Assembly: GCF_024347055.1 (NCBI RefSeq)
Contig: NZ_AP024895.1
Span: forward strand, 3,472,001 to 3,536,000
Origin: Vibrio porteresiae DSM 19223
GTDB taxonomy: Bacteria; Pseudomonadota; Gammaproteobacteria; Enterobacterales; Vibrionaceae
DNA: 64,000 nucleotides
Direction: 5' to 3'
Each line of letters starts with the position of its first letter. The first letter of the stretch is position 1. Positions 1 to 9,248 of this stretch are shown piece after piece. The notes below the pieces were generated by a model, which ran no database searches, was not told where the DNA came from, and saw only the letters and a list, made by a program, of their open reading frames with translations. The position numbers and the translations under genes are program-made.

Positions 1-752
1 AGCGCACCTTCCTTCCAAGGTGGTGCGCTACTCAGTATTTTGTTTAGTGGTTGGTAAAGGCTGCTTGTATGGGGAATGCCTTCATTCTGAAACAGTAGTG
101 ATTCGACTCTTCTTGCGATAGCCTCTCCAGAGTCCACCAGCGTAACATTGCTTCCCAATACAGTTTGTATTTCATCTTTAATCAAAGGGAAGTGTGTACA
201 GCCAAGTACAGCCACATCAATTAAACCAATCAAGGGTTGCAATATTTCACTCAGTTCTTGTAGGTCTATTGCCTGCCCACGCAGTTTTTCTTCAGCCATA
301 TCGACTAGGCGAGTTGAACCTAACAATTCCACTTTTTTATCTTGAGAAAAGTGTTGGATTAAATCATGAGTATATTGTCTAGTGACTGTCGCTGGGGTAG
401 CGATCAAACCCACTGCAACATTAGCAAGTAACGATGCTGGTTTTATTGCTGGTACAACACCAACGACAGGAATAGTCAATTGCGCTCGCAATCTAGGTAG
501 CACGATGGTACTTGCGGTATTACATGCAATCACAACCAAATCGATCTGTTCTTTTTTCACCAAATCCGTAACGAACAACTCCACCCTATCGATTAATACA
601 TCTTGGGATAACTCCCCATAGGGATAAGCTTCATTGTCAAAGAAATAGATAACATCCAGTTGGGGTAAGCGTTTTTGGATCTGCTGGTAAACAGATAGCC
701 CACCTACTCCAGAGTCAAAAATAAGAATCTTGTGTCGATTGGTATTAGTCAC
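1..752 (-). CDS. murI: glutamate racemase MurI (3' end beyond window)
   Basis: Interconverts L- and D-glutamate in the cytoplasm, supplying D-Glu for peptidoglycan. The frame stays open to the window edge, giving about 250 codons, so the C-terminal end is missing. Both catalytic cysteines are visible, in IACNTAST and LGCTHFPL, and the N-terminus ILIFDSGVGGLS is the family's substrate-binding loop. I place the start at a GTG at 752; the ribosome binding site is weak and no in-frame ATG precedes the conserved part. It lies downstream of btuB in the same direction, as in enterics, but an intrinsic terminator separates the two here. Identification is secure from the motifs and the trmA-btuB-murI order. 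Confidence 0.93.
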   Translation of the reverse strand, partial: MTNTNRHKILIFDSGVGGLSVYQQIQKRLPQLDVIYFFDNEAYPYGELSQDVLIDRVELFVTDLVKKEQIDLVVIACNTASTIVLPRLRAQLTIPVVGVVPAIKPASLLANVAVGLIATPATVTRQYTHDLIQHFSQDKKVELLGSTRLVDMAEEKLRGQAIDLQELSEILQPLIGLIDVAVLGCTHFPLIKDEIQTVLGSNVTLVDSGEAIARRVESLLFQNEGIPHTSSLYQPLNKILSSAPPWKEGA

Positions 753-825
753 AGGTTATTGGCTCAATCATTAAATCCGCGTTGATCATACTCTCTCTTT
801 CCCTCATCGCAATGGTCAAGCAGAG

Positions 826-855
826 ATAAAAAAACCGCCAAAAGGCGGTTTTCTC
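826..855 (-). terminator. intrinsic terminator after btuB
   Basis: AACCGCC and GGCGGTT pair around a four-base A loop, and the minus-strand RNA continues into a run of U. It should stop most btuB transcripts before murI. Confidence 0.8.
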
Positions 856-865
856 ATTAAGCATT

Positions 866-2632
866 TTAGAACTGGTAGCTAACCGTTGCGTAATACTTAC
901 GATCGGGAGTTTCATACCCTTTAGCTGTTTGGTATTCCTTATCAAACAAATTACCAATTTTGCCAGAAAGGGTTACGCCATTAATAAAATGGTATGCAGT
1001 AGAAATGTCGACAAGTGAATAAGCACCCAATTTATCGTCATTGCTTGAATCATCATAGCGTTTACCTTGGAATAGGTAATCCACGTTGAATGACCATTGC
1101 TCCAACTGGTAAATTACGTTCCACTTAGCACCGTGTTTCGCACGACGAGCTAATTCTTTACCCGTGTCTTTATCTTCCGCATCGGTAAAATCGTAAGAAA
1201 CCTTATGCTCTAGTGGTCCAGTAGCAAAAGAGCTCCCTACTTCAACGCCATTGATGGTGACTTCACCATAGTTCTGTAATGGAGATGAGCCAATCATGTC
1301 AGTCAGCTCATTACGATAAACATTCAGACTGACATCGGCGATATCGTAGTTTGCCGTCATACCAACTTCATAGTTAGTTGATTTCTCGGGTTTGATATCT
1401 GGATTGCCGTAATTTGGATAATAGAGCTGGTTAAAGGTTGGGGCTTTAAATGCAGTACCAACGTTAGCCGTGACACGATAAATACTATTAACCTTATACC
1501 CTGCCCCCAACTGCCACGTCGTATTTTGACCGTAACGTTGGTTATCATCGCTGCGAACCGCTGCTTCGACATCGTACTTTTCTAGCTGATAAAGTGAATT
1601 TAAGTACACACCTAGGTTAGAGCGAGAACCTTCATCATAAGCAACAGACGATTGAGAAACGTCATCTTTATACCAGTTAATACCGCCACCGAGGGATAGA
1701 GCCTCCGTTAGAGCATATTGGTTATCAAAGGAAAATTCATGACGATTAGTCTGATAGCGCCCCTTTGACGATGATGAGAAACTATCGGACTTGTCTTGGT
1801 TAGTGCTTGCTGTTAAGCGAGATTGCCAATCTGAATCACGATAATTTAGGCGAGTAACAATGTTATATAAGGTTTCGTCACCACGGTTATAATAACCATC
1901 GTATTCCACGTTACCTTTTTCCGTCATTACCAATAAACCAGCATCCCAGTTATCATTCACTTGATAATGCACATTGGTCGTCGCACTTTTAGCACGATAG
2001 CCATCTCTATCTGGTTCAGAAGTTTTTACTGAATATCCATCAGTATCAACCCCTGACAACCCAAGAGACATATGAAGCTTCTTACTCACATTACCTGATG
2101 TGAGTAATTGACCAGAGTAGTAGTTATCACTACCAGCAGTTGCTGTCACTTTATGCTCTGAACCAGTAGTTGCGGTGATAATGTTAATCACACCACCAAT
2201 GGCATCAGAACCATACAATGCTGCTCGACTACCACGTAAAAACTCTATCCGTTCCACACCAACTAACGGGATAGCAGAAATAGCTGCCGTGCCAGATGTC
2301 GCACTACCAAAACGTACTCCATCAATTAGAACGAGAACATGATTCGAATTGGTACCACGCACAAATAAACTCTGGCTTTGTCCATAACCGCCATTAGTGG
2401 CAACTTGCACGCCAGGTAGGGTTCTTAGGACTTCCAGTAGATTATTAGCTTGGATACGTTCGATGTCTTGTCGAGTAACCACTTCGACAGGAACCGTTGT
2501 TGATTTTACTGTTTGAGCAAATCGGTTCGCAGTGACGACCACTGTTTCATCCGATTGAGTTTGTTGAGCAAGAGAGACAGGTGCATACGACACAGATGAC
2601 ACCACTGCCATTGCGAGAAGAGACTTTTTCAT
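866..2632 (-). CDS. btuB: TonB-dependent vitamin B12 receptor BtuB
   Basis: Outer-membrane receptor importing cobalamin with energy from TonB-ExbBD. The 588-residue product starts with a signal peptide (about residues 1-22, ending SLAQQ). A TonB box near residue 29 (DETVVVTANRF) follows, then a plug domain (about 45-150) and a 22-strand beta barrel. The last residue is Phe (VSYQF), as expected for Omp85/BAM recognition. The length is near that of other BtuB proteins. A cobalamin riboswitch lies directly upstream, which makes the substrate assignment firm and indicates repression by B12. Confidence 0.96.
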   Translation of the reverse strand: MKKSLLAMAVVSSVSYAPVSLAQQTQSDETVVVTANRFAQTVKSTTVPVEVVTRQDIERIQANNLLEVLRTLPGVQVATNGGYGQSQSLFVRGTNSNHVLVLIDGVRFGSATSGTAAISAIPLVGVERIEFLRGSRAALYGSDAIGGVINIITATTGSEHKVTATAGSDNYYSGQLLTSGNVSKKLHMSLGLSGVDTDGYSVKTSEPDRDGYRAKSATTNVHYQVNDNWDAGLLVMTEKGNVEYDGYYNRGDETLYNIVTRLNYRDSDWQSRLTASTNQDKSDSFSSSSKGRYQTNRHEFSFDNQYALTEALSLGGGINWYKDDVSQSSVAYDEGSRSNLGVYLNSLYQLEKYDVEAAVRSDDNQRYGQNTTWQLGAGYKVNSIYRVTANVGTAFKAPTFNQLYYPNYGNPDIKPEKSTNYEVGMTANYDIADVSLNVYRNELTDMIGSSPLQNYGEVTINGVEVGSSFATGPLEHKVSYDFTDAEDKDTGKELARRAKHGAKWNVIYQLEQWSFNVDYLFQGKRYDDSSNDDKLGAYSLVDISTAYHFINGVTLSGKIGNLFDKEYQTAKGYETPDRKYYATVSYQF

Positions 2633-2692
2633 TACTTTTTCCTAGATCGCGTTAAAGTCACTGAGTCTGGGCTATATGCCTCTTTTATCTCA

Positions 2693-2860
2693 GCTGTTGG
2701 CAGGTATTCGGACTTAAGAGCTGTTATCCTACTTACTCGACTTCCCACAAAAAGCAGTGTCATCAAATGAGCTTTCGTTCTCTATTACCGCTGCGCGTCA
2801 GTTCCGGAGTTACACCAGATTCCCTTTTAAGTAATAAATAGCCGTCTAGGCATCTAAATT
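2693..2860 (-). promoter_or_regulatory. cobalamin riboswitch
   Basis: Read on the minus strand, the leader contains AAAAGGGAATCTGGTG, then the core ACTCCGGAACTGACGCG, and ends with the B12 box AAGTCCGAATACCTGCC (plus-strand 2699-2715). These are the conserved blocks of the adenosylcobalamin-binding RNA class, in the right order and about 60 bases before the btuB start. It is expected to switch off btuB when cobalamin is plentiful. Outer limits are approximate. Confidence 0.93.
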
Positions 2861-3034
2861 ACACCAACTTATCTGCGATACTATGGAGCTATTCTAATAT
2901 TGTCTAGAAAAGATTTATTAGATTATTCTTTTTTACATAATTGGATGAATAAGAGTGGGACAAAACTGGACATGAGCCTGGTATTGAATAAAATCTGCGC
3001 TCTGAAATAACGCACACCATAAAAAGGTAATGTA

Positions 3035-4141
3035 ATGGCGACTCTTGATGTCAACCCTAACCGCTACTCTGAACAGTTAGCAGAAAAAGTCTCTCGTCTG
3101 AATGAGATGTTTGCTCCGTATAACGTACCCGAGTTAGAAGTATTCGAGTCTCCAAGTCAGTTTTATCGTATGCGTGCTGAGTTTCGTGTATGGCATGAAG
3201 GTGAAGACCTTTACTACATCATGTTCAACCAAGAAACTCGTGAAAAGTACCGCGTTGATCAATTTCCTGCAGCAAGCGAACTGATCAATCAACTGATGCC
3301 ACGCCTGGTCGAAGAGTTGAAGAAAGAAGATGTATTGCGTCGTAAGCTCTTCCAAGTCGACTTTCTATCTACTTTAAGCGGTGAAATTCTTGTTTCTCTG
3401 CTGTATCACCGTCAATTGGAACAAGATTGGATTGATTTGGCGAAAGCACTAAAGCAAACACTCACTGACGAGGGTTACAACGTTAACCTGATCGGTCGTG
3501 CGCGTAAGATGAAGATTGTTTTGGATCGCGATTACGTAGTAGAAAAATTGCACGTAAATGGTCAGCCATACATCTATCAACAAGTAGAAAATAGCTTTAC
3601 TCAGCCTAATGGCTCAGTGGCACAGAAAATGTTGGAATGGGCCGTTGATTGTACTCAGGGTAGCCAAGGTGACTTACTTGAACTGTACTGCGGTAATGGT
3701 AACTTCTCATTAGCACTTGCACAAAACTTTGACCGAGTATTAGCGACAGAGTTGGCCAAACCTTCTGTTGATTCAGCCCAGTACAATATTGCTGCGAACA
3801 AGATTGATAATGTGCAGATCATCCGAATGTCCGCAGAAGAGTTTACCCAAGCAATGGAAGGAAAACGCGAATTTCGTCGTCTAGCAGATAATGGTATTGA
3901 TCTAAAAAGCTACAACTGCAATACCATTTTTGTCGATCCTCCACGCTCTGGCATGGATATCGACACGTGCAAAATGGTCCAAGGTTACGAACGCATTATG
4001 TATATTTCATGTAACCCAGAAACACTTAAAGAAAACCTAGAAGTACTGAGTGAGACACATAAAGTCACTCGCTTCGCTCTATTTGATCAGTTCCCATATA
4101 CCCACCATATGGAAGCCGGTGTCTTCTTGGAAAGAAAGTAG
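3035..4141 (+). CDS. trmA: tRNA (uracil-5-)-methyltransferase TrmA
   Basis: Makes 5-methyluridine at position 54 of tRNA using S-adenosylmethionine. The 368-residue protein has the usual TrmA length and lacks the TRAM domain of its RlmC/RlmD relatives. The SAM site is ELYCGNGNFS (about residue 217), the substrate motif is DPPRSGMD, and the catalytic cysteine sits in SCNPETL near residue 327. It is transcribed away from btuB and followed by a shared bidirectional terminator. The ATG at 3035 follows AAAAAGGTAATGTA, a workable binding site. Confidence 0.96.
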   Translation: MATLDVNPNRYSEQLAEKVSRLNEMFAPYNVPELEVFESPSQFYRMRAEFRVWHEGEDLYYIMFNQETREKYRVDQFPAASELINQLMPRLVEELKKEDVLRRKLFQVDFLSTLSGEILVSLLYHRQLEQDWIDLAKALKQTLTDEGYNVNLIGRARKMKIVLDRDYVVEKLHVNGQPYIYQQVENSFTQPNGSVAQKMLEWAVDCTQGSQGDLLELYCGNGNFSLALAQNFDRVLATELAKPSVDSAQYNIAANKIDNVQIIRMSAEEFTQAMEGKREFRRLADNGIDLKSYNCNTIFVDPPRSGMDIDTCKMVQGYERIMYISCNPETLKENLEVLSETHKVTRFALFDQFPYTHHMEAGVFLERK

Positions 4142-4157
4142 TTTCTTCCATTTCATA

Positions 4158-4187
4158 AAAAAACGAGCCAGCGGCTCGTTTTTTTAT
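4158..4187. terminator. bidirectional terminator trmA / yijD
   Basis: AAACGAGCC and GGCTCGTTT pair around AGC, with A residues before and T residues after. It serves trmA on the plus strand and yijD on the minus strand. Confidence 0.85.
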
Positions 4188-4561
4188 TTGTTCTCTTTGC
4201 GTGACAGAAACCCGAGCTTCTTACCAATCCATAACACCAACACCAGCAGAATAATCAGAGAAAAGAAGTTAGACCCTGCCTCTGGATACTGAGCCTTCAG
4301 AAATGCCGAATGGCCGAATGCACCGACAAAAAAACATGCCAGTCCGACTAGAGGGACATCCTCTGCGATAGGATGACGTAAATATTCTTGATAAAGAGCT
4401 TGTAGCGTTAATACTAGAGCAATCAACGGAAAGATAGAGAACGAAACCTCGCTCATTGTAAGCCAAGATAAAATGGCATCCCCACACATCCCCGCAATAA
4501 GCGCTAGGACCAGCGTTTTTCTTTCCGAACCTGGATTGGATTTGTCATTTTGCGCCGACAT
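4184..4561 (-). CDS. yijD: YijD family inner-membrane protein (DUF1422)
   Basis: A 125-residue membrane protein of unknown function with four predicted hydrophobic segments (about residues 16-35, 38-58, 69-88 and 95-115) and a basic C-terminus. The motif EAGSNFF followed by WIGKKLG matches YijD of enterics. I prefer the ATG at 4561, placed 8 bases after AAAGGA, over one at 4570 that abuts it. The gene starts 1 base after fabR ends, so the two are co-transcribed as in E. coli, hinting at a membrane-lipid connection. That link is inferred from context only. Confidence 0.85.
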   Translation of the reverse strand: MSAQNDKSNPGSERKTLVLALIAGMCGDAILSWLTMSEVSFSIFPLIALVLTLQALYQEYLRHPIAEDVPLVGLACFFVGAFGHSAFLKAQYPEAGSNFFSLIILLVLVLWIGKKLGFLSRKENK

Positions 4562-4562
4562 T

Positions 4563-5198
4563 TTATTCATCCTTTACTAAATTGTGTTCACGTTCTTTGC
4601 GATACCAATGTGCCCCTTTGGCAATCATTCGTAACTGCTTAATTAAGCGAATAGCCAATTCTTCTCGCTCTTGGCGATTGAGATCTAACGCCTCAGCTCC
4701 GGAAGAAAACACCAAAGTAACCGATGCTTCTGCCTGTGTTTCAGCCTCAGAACGATGCATCCCCATAGCAACAAGATATTCAGCCAACTCAGCAGAGAAA
4801 TGCTGAATTTCTCTGGCAACTGCTGCACGAAACTCAGAAGAGGTGCCAGAGCGTTCACGAAGTAATAAACGAAATACGTTAGGGCTATTAGAGATAAACT
4901 CCATGAAAGTTTCAACCGATGTTCGAATGACACTGCCCTCTTTCACAATCCGTTGACGAGCTTGGCGCATAAGTTGACGCAATAGCAAGCCGCCTTCGTC
5001 CACCATGGTCAGGCCCAATTCGTCCATATCTTTAAAGTGACGATAAAATGAGGTAGGTGCTATACCAGCTTCCCGAGCAACTTCTCGAAGACTTAGGTTC
5101 GAGAAACTTCTTTCGGCGCTCAATTGACTAAATGCCGCGTCAATAAGCGAACGACGAGTCTTTTCTTTTTGCTGGGCGCGGATTCCTGTGGATTTCAT
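4563..5198 (-). CDS. fabR: TetR-type repressor of unsaturated fatty-acid synthesis FabR
   Basis: Senses the balance of saturated and unsaturated acyl thioesters and represses fabA/fabB-type genes. The 211-residue protein has an N-terminal TetR helix-turn-helix: RRSLIDAAF near residue 15, then LSLREVAREAGIAPTSFYRH with the recognition helix. An all-helical ligand domain follows, including the FRLLLRERSGTS segment typical of FabR. It is transcribed divergently from sthA, with yijD downstream. The ORF context and helix sequence distinguish it from generic TetR proteins. Confidence 0.93.
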   Translation of the reverse strand: MKSTGIRAQQKEKTRRSLIDAAFSQLSAERSFSNLSLREVAREAGIAPTSFYRHFKDMDELGLTMVDEGGLLLRQLMRQARQRIVKEGSVIRTSVETFMEFISNSPNVFRLLLRERSGTSSEFRAAVAREIQHFSAELAEYLVAMGMHRSEAETQAEASVTLVFSSGAEALDLNRQEREELAIRLIKQLRMIAKGAHWYRKEREHNLVKDE

Positions 5199-5531
5199 AG
5201 GGAATCATTTCTCGATTAAGGAAACTATGAACCATACTATAACCTGATTACGCGCATTGTCTAAGTAACAAAATAAGTTGCCTGATTCGGTAAACGCTTG
5301 ATCTACCCATTGAGACAACTCGCTGTTATTTAACATCAAATTTTGATGATGGCAGATAAATCACCTGCAGAGTGACTATTAGCAACTTAGATGAAAGTAA
5401 ACTAAACACATTCCCGTTTAAAAAAATAACAGCGTGATCCTGACCACTGTGTTACGTCCGTTCAGTTTTCATACGTTTCAAGTGGGTTAATATAAAGAAA
5501 CAACAATGTAAACAAAAAGAAAGGATTTCCA
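5199..5531. other. fabR-sthA divergent intergenic region
   Basis: This 333-base gap must hold both promoters. It contains a perfect 7-1-7 palindrome, CATCAAA-T-TTTGATG, at 5334-5348. I could not match this to a known FabR site. The sthA binding site is AAAGAAAGGA just before 5532. Confidence 0.5.
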
Positions 5532-6932
5532 ATGACACCCAACAACCATTTTGACGTGATCGTTATCGGCAGTGGTCCCGGTGGCGAAGGTGCTGCCATG
5601 GGCCTAGCTAAGGCAGGTAAAAACGTTGCAATAATAGAAAAAGAAAACAGCGTTGGCGGCGGGTGTACTCACTGGGGAACCATTCCATCAAAAGCACTGC
5701 GTCATGCCGTCAGCCGTTTTATCGAATTCAATAACAACCCTCTTTTTTGTAAAAACCGAACCAGCCTTCACGCTTCCTTTTCCGATATTCTGGGTCACGC
5801 TAAAAGTGTCATAGATAAGCAAACTCGCTTAAGACAAGGCTTTTATGATCGTAACGATTGCACCCTACTCTTTGGTGCTGCCAAGTTTGTCGATGCACAT
5901 ACCGTAGCCGTGCAAGACAAAGAAGGGGGGATTGAACACTATTCTGCTGATAAATTCGTTATCGCGACAGGCTCTCGTCCTTATCGACCGAAAGATGTCG
6001 ACTTCAATCACCCACGAGTATATGACAGTGACTCCATTCTCAGCCTCAATCACGATCCTAAACATATCATTATTTATGGTGCAGGGGTCATTGGTTGTGA
6101 GTACGCATCGATATTTAGGGGCTTAGGCGTTAAAACCGACTTAATTAATACTCGCGACCGTTTACTTTCTTTTCTGGACAACGAGATTTCAGATGCGCTG
6201 TCTTACCACTTCTGGAATAGCGGCATCATCATCCGTAACGATGAAACTTACCAGTCGGTTGAGGCCAAAGACGATGGGGTTATCTTGCACCTGAAATCAG
6301 GCAAGAAAATGAAAGCCGACTGTCTTTTGTTCGCTAACGGCCGAACAGGTAATACTGAACAGTTAAATTTGACTGCGGTAGGACTAGAAGCAGACCCTCG
6401 AGGGCAGTTACAGGTTAATCAGAATTACCAAACGGAAGCTGAACACATTTATGCCGTGGGAGACGTGATCGGTTATCCAAGTCTTGCTAGTGCAGCCTAC
6501 GACCAAGGACGATTTGTTGCTCAAGCAATTGCCTTCGGCCAAGCTTCTAGCCAACTGATTGAAGACATTCCAACAGGAATTTACACCATTCCAGAAATCA
6601 GCTCTGTTGGACGTACTGAACAAGAACTGACAGCGGCAAAAATACCGTATGAAGTAGGACGCTCATCTTTTAAACATCTTGCTCGAGCACAAATTTCTGG
6701 TAAGGATGTCGGCAGTCTAAAAATCCTGTTTCATCGAGATACCAAGCAAATACTTGGCATCCACTGTTTCGGTGAACGCGCTGCAGAAATTATCCATATC
6801 GGCCAAGCCATCATGGAGCAAAAAGGCGAAGCTAATACCATCGAATATTTTGTTAACACGACCTTCAACTATCCAACCATGGCTGAAGCTTATCGTGTTG
6901 CTGCATTAAATGGTCTGAACCGACTTTTCTAA
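5532..6932 (+). CDS. sthA: soluble pyridine nucleotide transhydrogenase SthA
   Basis: FAD enzyme that moves reducing equivalents between NADPH and NAD+, mainly re-oxidising excess NADPH. The 466-residue protein has an FAD-binding fold at residues 8-40 (VIGSGPGGEGAA), an NAD(P) fold near 178 (IYGAGVIGCEYASIF) and a C-terminal dimerisation domain. Where dihydrolipoamide dehydrogenases carry a CxxxxC redox disulfide, this has CTHWGTIPSK. Only the first cysteine is present, which is diagnostic of SthA. It is divergent from fabR, as in enterics. Confidence 0.95.
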   Translation: MTPNNHFDVIVIGSGPGGEGAAMGLAKAGKNVAIIEKENSVGGGCTHWGTIPSKALRHAVSRFIEFNNNPLFCKNRTSLHASFSDILGHAKSVIDKQTRLRQGFYDRNDCTLLFGAAKFVDAHTVAVQDKEGGIEHYSADKFVIATGSRPYRPKDVDFNHPRVYDSDSILSLNHDPKHIIIYGAGVIGCEYASIFRGLGVKTDLINTRDRLLSFLDNEISDALSYHFWNSGIIIRNDETYQSVEAKDDGVILHLKSGKKMKADCLLFANGRTGNTEQLNLTAVGLEADPRGQLQVNQNYQTEAEHIYAVGDVIGYPSLASAAYDQGRFVAQAIAFGQASSQLIEDIPTGIYTIPEISSVGRTEQELTAAKIPYEVGRSSFKHLARAQISGKDVGSLKILFHRDTKQILGIHCFGERAAEIIHIGQAIMEQKGEANTIEYFVNTTFNYPTMAEAYRVAALNGLNRLF

Positions 6933-6943
6933 TGCTATCAACG

Positions 6944-6976
6944 AAAGAACCCGCCACTTTGTTAGGCGGGTTCTCT
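6944..6976. terminator. terminator between sthA and dinF
   Basis: GAACCCGCC (6947-6955) pairs with GGCGGGTTC (6965-6973) across a 9-base loop. The T tract is short on both strands, but the position between convergent genes supports a shared terminator. Confidence 0.7.
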
Positions 6977-6994
6977 ATTTACCAAAGTTGAAAG

Positions 6995-8335
6995 TTACAA
7001 GAAAAATCGTTGCTGACGCCATTGCACAGTCATCACCACCGCGAGAGTTAACCCCCTCATGGCTAAAAAGCTAAGCATTGCTAACCACAATCCATGATTT
7101 CCCCAATCTCGAGTAAAAAATAAGGTCATAAAGAAAGTTAGCGCTGCGACAAACATACTGTTGCGCATCTCTTTTCCCTTCGTCGCACCAATAAAGATTC
7201 CATCTAGTAGAAAACACCACATACTGATGAGAGGCATAGCCACCAGCCAAGGCAAATAATTCATGGCACGCTGATGTACTGCGGGAATGTCGGTAATCAA
7301 ACCAACCAAGTAATCCCCTGTGAAGCCAAATACCAGGGTTAAGCACAAGCAAATCACCAAGCTCCAAAATGCCGTTCCAATCATCGCTTCTTTCAATTTT
7401 TCAGAGCTTTTAGCCCCGACCGCTTTGCCAACCATCGCTTCCATTGCATAAGCAAATCCATCCATACCGTAGGAGATGAACATCAGGAAACTCATTAACA
7501 CGGCATTGGCGGCAACAGTTTGGTCACCCATCGCCGCTCCCCTAAATGTCATGAAACTAAAGACCAGCTGCAAACAAAGAGTACGAAGAAAAATGTCGCG
7601 ATTTAACTTGATAAAACGTCCCAGCCCATGACTGACCTGCTGCCACAAAGCGTTAGGTATTGGTAAGTGGTTTTTTCGCCAATAACGAACCACACACCAT
7701 AATGCAAACACCGTCCCTACATAGTCAGAAATCACGGAGGCAAGTGCAGCCCCTTCTACTTTCCAATCCCAAACGACAACAAACAAAAGATCCAGCAGAA
7801 TATTGACGACATTGGTGATGATCACCATCCACATCGGAGCTTTGGCATTTTGGGTTCCCAATAACCAGCCCAATAACACGTAGTTAGCTAGCGCTGCTGG
7901 AGCACTCCAAGCCCGAATTGTGAAATATTCAAAGCCGTACTGCTTTACTTCAATACTCGCTTGGCTCCAATGAAATACGGCTTGAGCAACCAAACGATGT
8001 ACCAGCAAAAAGCCTGCCGCCAATACTAAAGACATTACCAGCCCTTGAATTAGGACTCTTACGAGTTGCTCTGAATCTTTACTACCGACAGCTTGAGCAG
8101 TTAATCCGGTCGTCGACATCCGCAGAAAGCCTAATAACCATAAGGTAACACTGATCATGGTGCTGCCCAGAGCTACACCACCTAAATACCAAGCATGCTC
8201 TAAGTGACCGATCACAGCAGCATCGATTAATCCTAATAAAGGGACGGTAATGTTGGATAACACCATCGGGATGGCAAGCCAGAAAACTTGCTTATGAATG
8301 GTTCGATTAGTCAGAGTTTGGAGAATAAATTGCAC
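6995..8335 (-). CDS. dinF: MATE family efflux transporter DinF
   Basis: A 446-residue MATE-family antiporter with about 12 membrane helices, predicted to export cationic drugs or oxidants using a cation gradient. The N-terminal VFWLAIPMVLSNITVPLLG is characteristic of the DinF branch. It follows lexA in E. coli as a damage-inducible gene; here a methyltransferase gene sits between them. The start is taken as a GTG at 8335, six bases after AGAGGG. Whether SOS induction still reaches it depends on read-through across the intervening gene. Confidence 0.9.
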   Translation of the reverse strand: MQFILQTLTNRTIHKQVFWLAIPMVLSNITVPLLGLIDAAVIGHLEHAWYLGGVALGSTMISVTLWLLGFLRMSTTGLTAQAVGSKDSEQLVRVLIQGLVMSLVLAAGFLLVHRLVAQAVFHWSQASIEVKQYGFEYFTIRAWSAPAALANYVLLGWLLGTQNAKAPMWMVIITNVVNILLDLLFVVVWDWKVEGAALASVISDYVGTVFALWCVVRYWRKNHLPIPNALWQQVSHGLGRFIKLNRDIFLRTLCLQLVFSFMTFRGAAMGDQTVAANAVLMSFLMFISYGMDGFAYAMEAMVGKAVGAKSSEKLKEAMIGTAFWSLVICLCLTLVFGFTGDYLVGLITDIPAVHQRAMNYLPWLVAMPLISMWCFLLDGIFIGATKGKEMRNSMFVAALTFFMTLFFTRDWGNHGLWLAMLSFLAMRGLTLAVVMTVQWRQQRFFL

Positions 8336-8398
8336 ACTTTGCCCTCTTTGTTGTTAAGCAAAGTGTATCTAAGTAAACAGGATTAGACTATTACGTTA

Positions 8399-9211
8399 TC
8401 ACCAACGTAATGTCGTAACGACAGGAGTTAAACGATACTTGTAATTAGAAAGCTTGCTAAGCCATCGCTGCCATAACTTCCATCTTGGACAATAGCGATC
8501 AAACGGAGAAAGCACAGACACACTGGTAAGCCAAGGCAAACAATTAAACATGGCATCTTTGGCACTTGAAAAACCATGTTGATATTCTCCAGAACCCATT
8601 TTTTGCCCAAGCTGAGTGGCACTCTTATCGCCAGCGAGCACGATACAAGCAACCGCACTCGAAAAATGCAGCCCTAAAGCATGAACAAAGTCCGCTACTT
8701 CATTGGCGTTGCAATCTAGGAGCGCATGCTCACATACGATCATGACAGGGGCATATTCAGGGACAGGAAGAGATTCAAACCAATTAAGCTGAGTCACGCT
8801 TCCACAGACATTATGGTAACGTTCACTGCGGTGGAAAAGCTTTTGCCGCCACAGTAGTGTTTCACTGACATCTAACTCAATCCAGTGACAGCGGCCATTA
8901 TCAATACGATAAAAACGGGTATCAAGACCAGCCCCCACATTGACGATCCATCCATCAGGATGAGCATCAAGGAAACAACGAACTTGTTGATCACACAATT
9001 GAGTTAATGTGGCATGAAGTAACTGCTTCTGGTTAATATCACCAATTAAGCATTCGGGAGCAAGCTGACAACGCAAACATGCAGTAGCGGCAATCGGATC
9101 ATAGATTAAACCGTTATCAGCCAAGCTTTCTCTACTACGTAACCACAGAGGTTGAACGAGATTGGTTGGGATCTGATAACGTTTTTTGGATGAATTGGAA
9201 TCAGCAGACAT
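8399..9211 (-). CDS. LCMT/PPM1-type SAM-dependent methyltransferase, Cys-rich
   Basis: Predicted class I methyltransferase of the leucine-carboxyl-methyltransferase-like family; its substrate cannot be told from the sequence. The family signature is the SAM loop IVNVGAGLDTRFYRID (about residue 90), followed by WIELDVSETLLWRQKL and the second acidic site VCEHALLDCN. A Cys cluster, ACLRCQLAPEC, lies at about residues 45-55, and several further Cys are spread along the protein. I choose the ATG at 9211, six bases after AAGGAAG, rather than one at 9217 that touches it. It sits between lexA and dinF and appears to have its own promoter with a Fur-like box. The name rests on the SAM motifs only. 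Confidence 0.8.
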   Translation of the reverse strand: MSADSNSSKKRYQIPTNLVQPLWLRSRESLADNGLIYDPIAATACLRCQLAPECLIGDINQKQLLHATLTQLCDQQVRCFLDAHPDGWIVNVGAGLDTRFYRIDNGRCHWIELDVSETLLWRQKLFHRSERYHNVCGSVTQLNWFESLPVPEYAPVMIVCEHALLDCNANEVADFVHALGLHFSSAVACIVLAGDKSATQLGQKMGSGEYQHGFSSAKDAMFNCLPWLTSVSVLSPFDRYCPRWKLWQRWLSKLSNYKYRLTPVVTTLRW

Positions 9212-9248
9212 TATCATCTTCCTTATGAAGTCACATGAAGATGATAAT
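9210..9248 (-). repeat. perfect 12-bp inverted repeat over the methyltransferase start
   Basis: ATTATCATCTTC (9210-9221) is the exact reverse complement of GAAGATGATAAT (9237-9248), with a 15-base spacer. In an RNA reading through from lexA, the stem would contain both the Shine-Dalgarno sequence and the first bases of the start codon. Confidence 0.75.
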
